Shown: in pieces, positions 22,536-33,583 of the stretch
Layout: every line of letters starts with the position of its first letter
How positions within the stretch are numbered: the stretch's first letter is position 1
Source: Smallanthus sonchifolius
Lineage: Eukaryota; Streptophyta; Magnoliopsida; Asterales; Asteraceae
Direction: 5' to 3'
Length of the DNA: 64,000 nt
Assembly: GCA_023525975.1 (NCBI GenBank)
Contig: CM042020.1
Coordinates: 111,523,207-111,587,206, forward strand
Position numbers and translations under genes: made by a program
The notes under the pieces: generated by a model
Told to the model about the DNA's origin: nothing
What the model saw: only the letters and a program-made list of their open reading frames with translations
Databases searched by the model: none

Positions 22536-23260
22536 CAGGTACCAAAGCATCAATTGCAAATTTTGACCACCAACAGTTTGACCTGACCCATCAGCTTGCA
22601 AATTTTGCCCAAAGTCTCAAATTACATGGTCTTTAAGTGCATAAAGGTTTGATATTTATTAAAAGGCCGTTCTTTATCATCATCAATACATAACTAGAAA
22701 AAAAATCAGTGACAAGTTTTTACTATGTCATCAAAAAACTTCAGATCAGTCATTTGGTGTTATAATTCACATTTCCTTAACTCAATGGCAATATCTGTTA
22801 TGTATGTGTTGCTAGTAGCTAACCAAATTTTACTTCGTCAATGTTTAATCGAAACTATATCTAACTGTATAACAAAAAAAAACTATATAATGATATTACC
22901 GCTAAACTCATAAAAATATCCATATCCTTATCAGTTTTTGCATATGGAAGCACTGGTTCTGATATCAAACATGAAAATGCAGTTCTTACTATTTATAAAA
23001 TGTGAATATCATTTGATATTATCAAAACAGATGAATATTCTAACCATGAGAATGAAGGAATACATGAACAACTATGAGATGTATATAGATCTATGAAATC
23101 TTTTATGAGGAATATGCCATATAAATTATAAATCTTCTTTATTTATAAAATGTTGCGTTACATTGTAAGTCGTTTTAAATCACTGCTGGGATATGACTAA
23201 ACAAGAATAATTTTTGATCTTTAAATAAAAATGTAAAAAACTAGAGTAGCCATCTTTCCT
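22536..23260. other. Gene-free stretch downstream of the Ran gene
   Basis: Contains the 3' untranslated region of the minus-strand Ran gene at its right side; a poly(A) signal was not fixed. The remainder is AT-rich with no recognised element. Confidence 0.4.
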
Positions 23261-25130
23261 CTATTCAAAAGCATCATCATCATCATCATCCGGAAGAGGT
23301 TGGTTTAAAGCTTGTACAAGCTCAGCTTCATGCCTGCAAGACAAACAACGATCCATCATAAATAACAAGCAGACCACCATTGCAGTTGATCAAAAGCTAA
23401 ACTTACTGTTGTTGAGCAACCATATCGATTTGAACTTCTGGTGGAGCCAGTGCAGGAGACTCTACAAAGTGCAAGTTTGCGTCCCTAACCACCCACAAAA
23501 AAATAAAACACAAACTTATATTTTTATAGAAAACAATCATAGCGTACCGTACGAATTTTGATAGTAAAATCAACACGCGAATTGCTATTAGTAGTTACCC
23601 GGCAAGTTTCCTGGCTAGGTAGAGGAATGGCTTCTCAAAGTTATAGTTGCTTTTAGCTGATATCTCATAATACTGCAAGTTTTTCTTTCTGTGAAAAGTA
23701 ACTTGTTTTGCTTTCACTTGACGGTTCTTCACATCCACCTTGTTTCCACAAAGTACAATCGGGATGTTCTCACATACCCTATCAACATATACGACCAAAC
23801 AGTTAAATGTCTAAAATACCCTTCAACAAACAGTCGTCTACATACCAAAAACAACATAACCAGTAATTTGATGTGGTGACGGGTGACAAATAGGTAAATC
23901 ATAGCTTAAACAAACGAAATCTTGAACACGAACCTGCAAAGATCACGATGCCATGTGGGAACATTCTTGTAAGTCAATCGAGCGGTTACATCGAACATGA
24001 TGATGGCACATTGACCATGAATGCTGCAATTTGTTCAAATTGTTAATTCATCAATAATTATCAAACAGATGTACAATACATAATTAGCTCAGAAGCATTC
24101 GGTCCATAACTTAAAAAGAAAAGATTGCTTACTAATATCCATCTCTAAGACCACCAAATTTCTCTTGCCCGGCTGTATCCCAGCAGTAAAACCGAATCTT
24201 GCCACAGTTAGTGAAGAAATCTAAGGGATGAACCTCCACACCAATTGTTGCTAACCACGATGAAATATATAAAAATTATCAACCGAAAGTTCGTTACATA
24301 AATTTAAAAAAAAAGATAAAAATCTTTTACGAATTCTTACGTTCGTATTTTTTCTCGAATTCTCCGGTCAAATGTCTCTTCACAAATGTAGTTTTCCCTG
24401 CAGAACCAGAATATACCATAATTCCAATCTTTAAACACACGAGATAGAAAATCTATATACTTAAACTCAAACTATATCTAAAATCCCTAATGAGGGTATG
24501 AAACGAGTAACCATTGGTTTTCTGCCTTAACCCCCGAAGGTCACATGCCCATTAAAAGTGGCCCCACGTATTTTCACTATCGGGTTCCTAAGGTTACCAA
24601 AAAAATAAAATAAAATAAATCCCTAATGCATCATTTAACAACAGCATTTTTTCTGCAATTGCATTTATATCTTTTAAAAATTAACAAATAAATAGAAATT
24701 AATTTTAGTAAACACTTATATATCCTTTTAAAAAACCAGTTTACAAGTCCATCAAAAATCATAAATTTGGTTTGATGGTTGATTGTTTTCAAGGTTTACT
24801 TTACAAAAAATAAACAAGTAAAACACAAACTCCAATCTTATTCTGAAAAATATTAAAACCAACACCAAACTAATCAATCACAAACCATATGATCATTAAT
24901 CACATAAAATCTCAAAAAGATGATAATATTTCATCCAACAGATTAAATTCCATAAACAAAATCCAAAACCTTACCGGTTCCACCATCGCCAACAATAACT
25001 AGTTTGAAGCTCGGGTAGTCAACAGTTTGCTGATTTGGCAAAGCCTAAAAACCATAAAAAAAAGATAATTAATATTAAACACGAAACCTACAAAAACTAA
25101 AGCATGAATTCATGGGTTGATACTTACCAT
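23261..25130 (-). CDS. RAN: GTP-binding nuclear protein Ran
   Basis: Eight coding exons on the minus strand: 25130-25128 (ATG only), 25044-24975, 24397-24341, 24250-24133, 24023-23934, 23778-23599, 23484-23407, 23333-23261. They total 669 nt, 222 aa plus stop, the usual plant Ran length. All introns are GT-AG and phases agree. Visible motifs: P-loop GDGGTGKTT, switch I effector [27 protein letters not shown] (switch II), NKVD and EISAK (guanine recognition), and an acidic tail with six Asp before AFE, the Ran signature. There is no C-terminal CaaX, as expected. Ran drives nuclear transport with importins and exportins, and spindle and nuclear envelope assembly. The ATG is separated from codon 2 by an intron at 25045-25127. 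A TATA-like word lies at 25183-25190. The gene looks intact. Confidence 0.96.
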
Positions 25131-25182
25131 CTTCAAAACTCAGGTTCGATGGAGATGAAGGTGTAGTATGAATGAATTGGTG

Positions 25183-25190
25183 TATATATA
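25183..25190 (-). promoter_or_regulatory. Putative TATA box of the Ran gene
   Basis: The minus-strand word TATATATACA lies about 53-60 bases upstream of the ATG. If used, it implies a short leader of roughly 20-30 nt. It is a candidate only. Confidence 0.4.
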
Positions 25191-25568
25191 GTGAGGAAGC
25201 GGGTGCAGATTCTGCGTTTGAAATTGTGAGACGACGACATTCCAGTAACTTTTTAGCTTTAATCTCACGCATCATATCCACCGTCCAATTATTATTAACT
25301 TGTCGCGTGATAATCACGTAAAATTTGAAACACATTCTTTTTTTGTCATTCTTTCATAATCACCTTCTGTTTTTAATTAAAAAAAAATTAAAAACCACCA
25401 TCTAAACCAAGATCGAGTTTGAGCTTTTTAATACCGATCTTCACGAGACTATTATTATTTTTATAGATGTAATCATTTTTATTTAAAGTAAAGAATCTAT
25501 AATTAATTAATAAATATTATTATATATAGTTATGATAAAAGTAATTAAACAAAATATATTATGTAGAA
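25191..25568. other. Upstream flank of the Ran gene
   Basis: AT-rich, no element ends recognised. Confidence 0.35.
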
Positions 25569-25586
25569 TTATATATATATATATAT

Positions 25587-25646
<60 letters not shown>
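25569..25646. repeat. (TA)n microsatellite with (TACA) interruptions
   Basis: About 78 bases of TA dinucleotides broken by 'catacatacata'. The right side adjoins a MITE that appears to have inserted into it. Confidence 0.9.
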
Positions 25647-26058
25647 GGAATGGATCATTTGAGAACTCCTAAATATTTTGAGAACTCGCGAGAACTCGTC
25701 AAAAATCCAATCAAAACCATTTTTTTTTTGTTTTTACTATTGTTATTGTTAGAATACAATATAAAAAAATGAATTTATATATGTAAATTTACATGTCTTC
25801 ATATATTAAAAAAAAATATACACCTGTGTAAGTTTACCACTTACACATGTGTAAGTGTTTACCATTTACACATGTATATAAATTTTTTTAAGGATTAATT
25901 TAGAGAGAAGTGATGAATTACTTGAATAGATAAATCATTTTTTATGTTATATTTTAATAATAAAGATAGTGAAAACAAAAAAAAATGATTTTAATTGGTT
26001 TTATGACGAGTTCTCGCGAGTTCTCAAGTATTTATGAGTTCTCATTTGAACCTAACCC
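25647..26058. mobile_element. MITE with ~80-bp inverted arms inserted in a TA tract
   Basis: The left arm (tggatcatttgagaactcct...gagaactcgcgagaactcgtc...ccaatcaaaaccat) is the inverted copy of the right arm (atgattttaattggtttta...gacgagttctcgcgagttctc...gagttctcatttgaacc). The outer flanks are TATATA on both sides, so the duplication is TA or a slip within the tract. It is non-coding. Same type as the one at 61287. Confidence 0.8.
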
Positions 26059-26111
26059 TATATATAAATATTTAAATACAAAGGGTTTTTATCATATAAA
26101 ATGTAAGAACG

Positions 26112-26331
26112 GTTCTAGACAGTGGCGAAGTTTGAAGAAAAACGCAGGGGGCGGGATTTTTTTTCCTATCAGGGGTCGAAACTATAAAATTTTCGGCCGA
26201 ATACGTATAAATTAACAACACTGAGCGAAAAATCGACCGAATATGTATAAATTAACACTACTGAGTGAAAAATCGGGGGGGGGGGGGAGGGACCCCTCGG
26301 GCCCTCACAAACCTCCGCCCCTGGTTCTAGA
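26112..26331. mobile_element. 204-bp hAT-like MITE with perfect 8-bp duplication
   Basis: The body 26120-26323 has ends CAGTGGCGAAGTTTG and, on the other strand, CAGGGGCGGAGGTTTG. The flanks GTTCTAGA at 26112-26119 and 26324-26331 are perfect. An internal ~42-bp unit (gaata-gtataaattaaca...ctgag-gaaaaatcg) is repeated twice, and a run of G occurs at about 26275-26287. The 8-bp duplication and CAG-type ends fit hAT. Confidence 0.88.
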
Positions 26332-26501
26332 CCATTGATCTACGAAATCAAGGGTTAAAATGAAGAGTGTGCTTCGTAATTTTATTTTTAAGCGTGAAAA
26401 TAGTCTGAAGGTGTAAAAATTTAAAATTGGAAAAGCCTACATTTGTTAACTTTTTTCAAATACCCCCTTTTTTTAAGGCCGTCCGTAATGAAGGCGTGAA
26501 A
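26332..26501. other. Short flank; left part of a MITE-like repeat split by the solo LTR
   Basis: 'ggccgtccgtaatgaaggcgtgaaa' at 26477-26501 continues on the far side of the solo LTR as 'tgaaagatggggtgtgagccagatggctc' (from 29084) to about 29190, ending in '...gttacacgggc'. The two halves look like the ends of one small inverted-repeat element (GGCCGTCCGTAAT against GTTACACGGGC), probably Harbinger-like. Its own target duplication is not clear. Confidence 0.45.
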
Positions 26502-29088
26502 TGTCACACCCCCACTGATGGCGGAATTTACGCGAGGGGTGACGAATTGAAATCATCACAATGATTAAAAGAAATACTATTAAATTAACCAAATAATTGC
26601 ATTACATTGTTTTAAAAACACACAACCAAACAAAATAGATAAACAAATAGTCTTTATTAAACTTTATAAATAACTAAATCTCCTAGAGCCAAGTCTCGAA
26701 GCCCTAGCGTGATTGTAACAACAACCTAGTTATTAGTACCTGAAAAACATGATAAAATATGTCAGCTATAAAGCCGGTGAGAACATAGGTTTAAGTAATT
26801 ACATAGTATAGATAATGGAGATTTTTGCTATTCATAAACAAGATTCAATAACAAGTAAACAAACTTTTATACATCGATTCAACCAAACCTAATGACAAGA
26901 TTAGGTTTTCATAGAATTGATATAGCATGAATAACAAGTTTTGCAGTTTTTGTATATCTAGTCTCAAGTTGATATCGTATCTCGTCAACTCAAGAACTAG
27001 ATCGGCATGTCAGGCCCATAGATCTATGACTTACTCCCGTTGGCTTATCCCAAGTTAATGGTTGTAGAGTGTGTATAAAACCGTTTAAGTTTACAAGTAT
27101 AGAAAGTTGTTATTGAAATTGCAAAAGTAGTATTTGAGTTTGATATAGTTTGTACAACCTTTGATATACGAGCATGTTTTCCACCCCAAAGATAAAAAGT
27201 AAAAAGGGCTATGTATCTCACCTTGAAGTAGGTAGGTAGAATCTTGTCCTGGTAGTAACTTGGTTACGAGAATGTCTTAAGGATTAAACCCTAAGCAAGT
27301 TATAGTGCAAGTTAGTTTTAGAATTTAAGTTTAGAATAGATAAAGGTTGATATTGTAAATAGAGGAAAGTGGTTGTCGTATACTAGAGTGGTTATCGTCC
27401 TAGAGTAGTACCTCCAACAGAAGCGTTCACAAGAAAGAGTTGGTTGGATCAAGACCCCGTCTTTCCTAACCAGAACTTTCTGCTTGTCAGATAACTACAT
27501 ACCGGTTGGATGGTTACTCTATCGATATACTAGACCAAGTTTAGGGTTTATTTGGTAACTTTAGAAAGTGTAGGGGCTAAAGTGTAAATATGATTTTAGT
27601 TGGGATTAAAATGAATAAGTTGAATATTAGAGGATTATAATTGAAAAAGTAGAGAGTTTGAATACAAACATGATTCAAGAATGATTAGAGAGTAAAAATG
27701 AATCAAAGCTTAGATTTTTATATAAAAAGTTTGAATGCGATTAAAAGACTTATGAGTATCATAAATTTCTGTATTTTTATAACTTATAACATGTTAAAAT
27801 CACTTATTTTATAATAAAATTCGTATCTTTTATAAAAATTATGAATATCATGAAAGTTTGAAAAAAAGGGGGTTTCTGACAGCTTTTGACAGCTTTGCGC
27901 ACCGATCTTGTGCGGGCTGTTTGAGGGACTTAAACTATGAACCAGAAGACGTGCGAGTAGGCGTTTCGACCGTGAGACCTTAAACTTGATTTTCAAAAAA
28001 AGAAACGCTTGAAAAAGTTCTGTTGATAAGATAGGGTGAAGAATCTGTAAAAAATTCAGCATTATAGGTTTTATGTTTTAGAGAAAAGTTTTTATTTTTA
28101 TTGATTAAATCAAGCTTTGATAGCCTAGATCTATGATTATAACATGTAAGTGTTAGGGAATCGTAGATCTAAAGTTGTTTTTGTAAAAACATTGAATGAA
28201 TTAAAGATAAAAATTTAAGAACACCAAGAACATGATGACTAGAACTTACTTGTGAATAAGAAACAACTTTGGATCTTCAAAGAGGGGGCAAGGGAACGAC
28301 TTTGGGCAGCCCTGGGGCTCTATATTTCACAAGAATGGTGTAAAGAAAAGGGAGAAACAAGGCCTCTATTTATAGGTTAGGATTTAGAGAAAAAGGAGGA
28401 GTTCTAGTTAGAATAGATTTGATAGTTAGAGTTTAGATATACATGGGACTTGTTGTAAGCTAGAAAATCATATTTTTGAGGGATAATGCAGGGGTTGGTT
28501 CAGGGATGGAATGATGAAGCTACTTGAATTCGAAACTAGGATTAGTTTTAGGTAAATAGAAGTTAGTTAGATAATGAGATAATGATTGGTTTAATAATAA
28601 TAATAAATAAATAAATATGTTTAAATACCTATGTAGGTATAAATTTACGAAAGTTTTGATATTCATATATATATTATGATATTTTTCTTTTTTAACATAA
28701 ACATAATAAACATATTAGTAGTTATAATCTTTAAGTATTAAATTTTATAAAATGTTACACAATGAATCTTGTAGTTACAAATATGAAATTTTTGACCTTC
28801 TAAGTTTGAATTTAGGTCTCTAAAGATATAGACTTTCCATAAAATTTATTTTTTTAATTAGGGTTTAAGGCATCCAAGTTACTACATTAGGCAAGATATA
28901 GGATAATATAGCATTGAATCACATAGAATCACCATAGTAAATGACAATATATAGAATCACAATGTATTGAAATTGAATTATGCTAACGTTTTCATAGATC
29001 GAAATAGTTTCAGGAATGCATAAGGAATCAATAGTATCACTAAAAGGTTATATAAATATCATGGAAAAATCAAGGATGTGACATGAAA
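26497..29088 (-). mobile_element. 2.58-kb solo LTR, minus orientation, TSD TGAAA
   Basis: The LTR 26502-29083 starts TGTCACACCCCC and ends GATGTGACA. The perfect 5-bp target duplication TGAAA lies at 26497-26501 and 29084-29088. On the minus strand it reads TGTCACATCC...GTGTGACA and has a TATA box CTATAAATAG at 28365-28374, so the sense direction is minus. No coding domain or primer site is inside: the rest of the element was lost by LTR-LTR recombination. Size and ends fit an Asteraceae-type Gypsy (Tekay-like) LTR; this assignment is inference. Confidence 0.9.
28365..28374 (-). promoter_or_regulatory. LTR TATA box
   Basis: CTATAAATAG on the minus strand inside the solo LTR, the likely U3 promoter. 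Confidence 0.6.
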
Positions 29089-29204
29089 GATGGGGTGTGA
29101 GCCAGATGGCTCTTTCACGGTCGCGAAACATTGCCCCCCTAAGGCGTGAAAGGGGCCTGGGGCGCACGGTGTGAGGGGTTACACGGGCAAAGGGGCTCTC
29201 TCAT

Positions 29205-29262
29205 CTGTGTGTGCGTGTGTGTTATGTATACATATGTGTATATATTTGTGTGTGTGTTGTAT
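29205..29262. repeat. GT-rich microsatellite
   Basis: Runs of 'gtgtgtgcgtgtgtgtt' and 'tttgtgtgtgtgttgta' interspersed with 'atgtatacatatgtgtata'. Confidence 0.7.
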
Positions 29263-31020
29263 ATATGGCATCCATAGGTGTAGAAACATCACATATGATG
29301 TTTATAACTTGTTAGAATTCATTAGCCTTGACTATATAGCCAAATTTAAGATTTGATTATATGTGTTCTTAATGAATTTTGACTAAATTTAACCTAAAGC
29401 AGGATTTTTGGTAAAGCCATGTTTTAGTAATCTATAATTGATGAGAATTGGTTAAAATCACTCTTGAGGACTGATTTAAGTCAAGATATGTAATTGAATT
29501 ATGAAACTGGTCATTTAGGCCAAATTGTTGAATCAATTAGCCTAATTGGCTAATCGATTTCCATTATCATTTGTATTTACTTAATTGTGTTTAAGGTCTA
29601 AGTACAAATAGAAGTGATTAAAGTTGAATTTATAAAGTTTCCACCCAATGGGTTAATTTGGGTATCAAGACTAGGTCAAGAGTCTAAATTCGTTTCTAGG
29701 TCAAGAGTATAAAGTTTCCACCCAATGGGTTAAAGTTGGTTTTTTTTCTCTTTCACAAGTTTGTAAATCGAGCCCCTAAATGCAATTGATGGCTTGGCTA
29801 TAGATCAATAAAACTCGGAGAAATCGAGTATTTCATAATCTGTTTCGCTTTCAATAAAACTCGGAGAAATCGAGTATGCGGTCATGAATCATGATTGCGG
29901 TTTACTGGACCAACCGTTTTAACCTGAATCAGTTTGACCTATTTTTTAAAAAGAAACTATTCGTTTCGATCAAAACCCAATTTAAACCGAACCGTTTTGA
30001 TTTGTTACATGACCCAATGCGATCCACTATTTTTGCCACTCCACTCCTATTCCAAAGTCCAAACTGTTAAAACCAAGTTGATTTTGGGCCAAAATCAATA
30101 TCTCATTGGCCCACAACTGGTCTGTTATACGGAAATGGAGCCCCTAATGGGCCTATGGTCCACGCATTAATATCTCATTGTTACATGATACAATTATTTT
30201 TTTAACTGTTTATTTTTTAATCATAAGTAAAGATATTACTTTTGTTATATGTAGATTAATAATTGTTATGTATAAATCATGAATCTTAGACTATAGCTAC
30301 CCCGGGGCATGACTGCCGACATAAGATTCGTTGAATGAAGAAGGCCACTCTGGGTCAGTTTGGAGTTTTGTGGAGCAAAGAGGTCCATGACGAGTCACAT
30401 CAAATCTTGAAAATATTTTAAAATCTTTATAAACGTCGTTAATAATCTGACTCTAGCTAGTATTTATTTCGTACCTAACATAGTATTCATATGTTGGTTT
30501 CACTAGTTCCATACACACGTAGAGACTTGCACACTCTTCTTAGAATAGGATAGAACCACCCGGTTAGACCAGAAATCGAATACATAACTGCTCTGGTTTA
30601 GTATCTTTGAACCATCTCCATTTGAACTAGTTGATTATAGGTCAGATCAGACCAGACCAGTCTAAACACGGAATTGGACTTCAACCGGTGGTTTGTGGTT
30701 GGACTGGATTTTCAAAAAACAAATTTTTTTTTTCTATAATCTTATTTACTAATTCATTTACTCCTTCATATCCCATATTTTGTTTATCCTATATTTTGTA
30801 TTTTATTAACATTGTAAATCTACATTAAAAGATAAAGTAGTTTCATATTATATTTTAAATTTATATATAATGTTGATCGATTCTCTTAACATGATAATGG
30901 AAAACAAGATTATAAACATGTACCTGATAACCCAGTAGTAGTAGAGAGGGAAGTCGTCATGATCCTGATGATGATCGGGTTCCCGTTTAGGGTGTATCGT
31001 TAGGATGGTTTAGGTGATGA
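29263..31020. other. Intergenic DNA with short local duplications
   Basis: No gene. Two local duplications are visible. 'aaagtttccacccaatgggttaa' occurs at about 29635 and 29710, with 'ctaggtcaagagt' duplicated between them. 'caataaaactcggagaaatcgagtat' occurs at about 29806 and 29851. Around 29900-30170 and 30600-30720, words such as 'accgaaccg', 'aaccgttttg' and 'ggttggactgg' recall hAT subterminal repeats, without clear ends. Confidence 0.45.
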
Positions 31021-31036
31021 GGGACCTCACGAATTT

Positions 31037-31038
31037 AT

Positions 31039-31076
<38 letters not shown>

Positions 31077-31080
31077 TATA
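31037..31080. repeat. (AT)n microsatellite
   Basis: 'atatatatat...aaatatatat...' of about 44 bases. Confidence 0.9.
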
Positions 31081-32300
31081 TAAGAGAGGGAGATTAATGA
31101 AATTATTTAGTGGTGAAATTAATGATTAGTTAATGCTCTCTAATTATCTCTCTATTTATATACACACAAGGAGAAACCCTATTTATTTACCAATTAAGTC
31201 ATAGGGGTAATTAGGTCAATAATCAATTAATAAATAAATGATAATAAATGTCACACAAGTAATAGTGAGTCTTACATATAAAACAGACAAACAAATAAAC
31301 ATACCGAGTCAAATCCCACTCAGAGAGTAGTGTCTGGGGAGAGTGGGATGAGGGCATATTTTACCTCTATCCCATAAGGGTAGAGAAACTGCACCTAGAG
31401 AGACCATTGGCTCGAAAAACATACTAAACGTGCGTACAATTAACAACACATGACAATATCCAGTATGAAAAATGTATATGAGAACAAGACATATAAGTTT
31501 GTACTATAAAAATGCAAAATGAGCAGCAAACATAATAGTTCATAAATCTAAAATGTGAAGCATACAGAAAACATACAAGAACCACATGTCCTAACCATAT
31601 AATTCAGTAGCTATAACAGATACAAGAACAATAAAGCATGCAAATTCATGTCAAAACGATATGCAAAAGACCACTATGACATATAAGTCCGTAAGACAAG
31701 AACAATTTAAAACACTATTTATTGCGAGAACATACAGAAAAGAAATAAACCATTTATTTTTCAAATCCTAAAAAAATAAATATAAAAGAAAAGGATATAT
31801 ATAAATATAATAGTTAGTTACACATTTGTAAGTAATGATACAAAATTAAAAGATATATAAACAAATTACTTTTATGATTTTTTACATATATATGTAAAAA
31901 GGATAAATTTGAAAAATTATGAACCATTGATAAAAACTAAATGGTTTAGAAAGATGGCCGTTTCGATAACCAGTGGACTGTGGCCGTTTCGATAACCAGA
32001 ATGTTTAAGAAAATCGTTGTTCGCACACATACTTGGAAACACATTTAGAGAGTTACAAATACATACACATGTACTAGGAGAATAAATACACAATATGTTT
32101 CATTCTTTTTTCCATATATCAAAGTAAGTTACATATGAAATCAAAACCACACCACTTTCCAATTACCATCTTTATATACCATTCTTACTATTAATTACTA
32201 CTAATTAGTTTTAAAAAGCAAAAAACTTGTTTATTCTTTACTAAATAAAAACCACTCTTCCAAGGCATTCCAAACACTCTTAACCCGGAACCCGACCCGT
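31081..32300. other. AT-rich DNA downstream of the DUF642 gene
   Basis: No gene. A 19-bp direct repeat 'tggccgtttcgataaccag' occurs twice at about 31953 and 31981. The 3' untranslated region of the DUF642 gene probably lies at the right side of this stretch. Confidence 0.4.
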
Positions 32301-33528
32301 TCAAGCGAGTTTACGAGGGCTTCGAATGCTCAAAAGCTTAACATCGTCGATAACAGGCCCACACAGCGACGAAAAGTCGTCACTTCTCATCGTATAAAAC
32401 GTACTATAAAACATGATCCTAGTTCTTGTACTTGTTGCCACAAACTTAAGAACAGCACGCTTGAACCCACCTTTACCCTTGGATTGATATGGCACTTTTA
32501 AGGTTTCTTTATTGGCAAATGCCTCAACGACCATTGACCCTTCACATGCGTTATTAGCATCTCCCACAGTGAAGAAAAGTACATAACTCTTCCCAACTAT
32601 GGTTCTAGCCACTTGAGCTATAGCACTCTCTTTGCCAGCCACGAGCTCGACCGCACGTCTTCCTTGTGGCACCGAGAAGTGGTCCGAGTCGATGTACTTG
32701 ACGGCTTTAAGTGACTCGACCATCCAAGCTGGGAGTGGTGAGTGATCGTCTTCAATGTTCGGTGGGACCAAGACACCCCATGATGTGTTTGGAAATATGT
32801 ATGGGCCTTCTTCGAACCCTCCATTTTTTAGTATGTTAACTGCATAGATTGAAATATATAATAAGTTCAAAAATAGATAATGACATGCATGGGACATGAT
32901 TTAATGGGATAATGATGTGCCAACTTTCATCCACAAGACATGATGCATGTATCAATGCCACCGTGTACTTGGATATTGTGTGGCAAATGTACATTAAAGT
33001 GCTGATTTTGTATAATTAAAATGTAATTACAACTTGTAAATAATAAGGGTCACCTTTCAATAACCAAAAGCTTAACATCGTCGATAACAGGCCCACACAG
33101 ACCCCATTAATACCCTGCTAACCAATAGGATCGAGTAAAACACAATTTACACTGGGCAGGTGACCTAAAGGGGTTAAAGACGTAAAACCGGTGGAAGTTG
33201 GATTTGAATCTAGAGACAAGGCCGATTCAACCATTGTGGGGGCCTAAGACGAAGTAAAAAACTAGGGGCCCTTTTTCAAATGATAGCATTATAAACAGTA
33301 GCGGATCTATGATGTTTTGTGAGTGGGGGCAAAAAACAGGTTCATTAAAGTAGGATTGGACTATGTATATAAAAAGTAGAGGGAGTTTAGGCTTACCTGT
33401 GTATCATTCCTTGAAGGCTAGTTTACCCCATTTTCTAATGTTATTTTCTAAATTGTTTTATAGATAGTAAAATACTTGTTAAGTTGTTATGTTGTAAAGT
33501 ACAACCTTCTAATGCATAAGATATAAAG

Positions 33529-33583
<55 letters not shown>

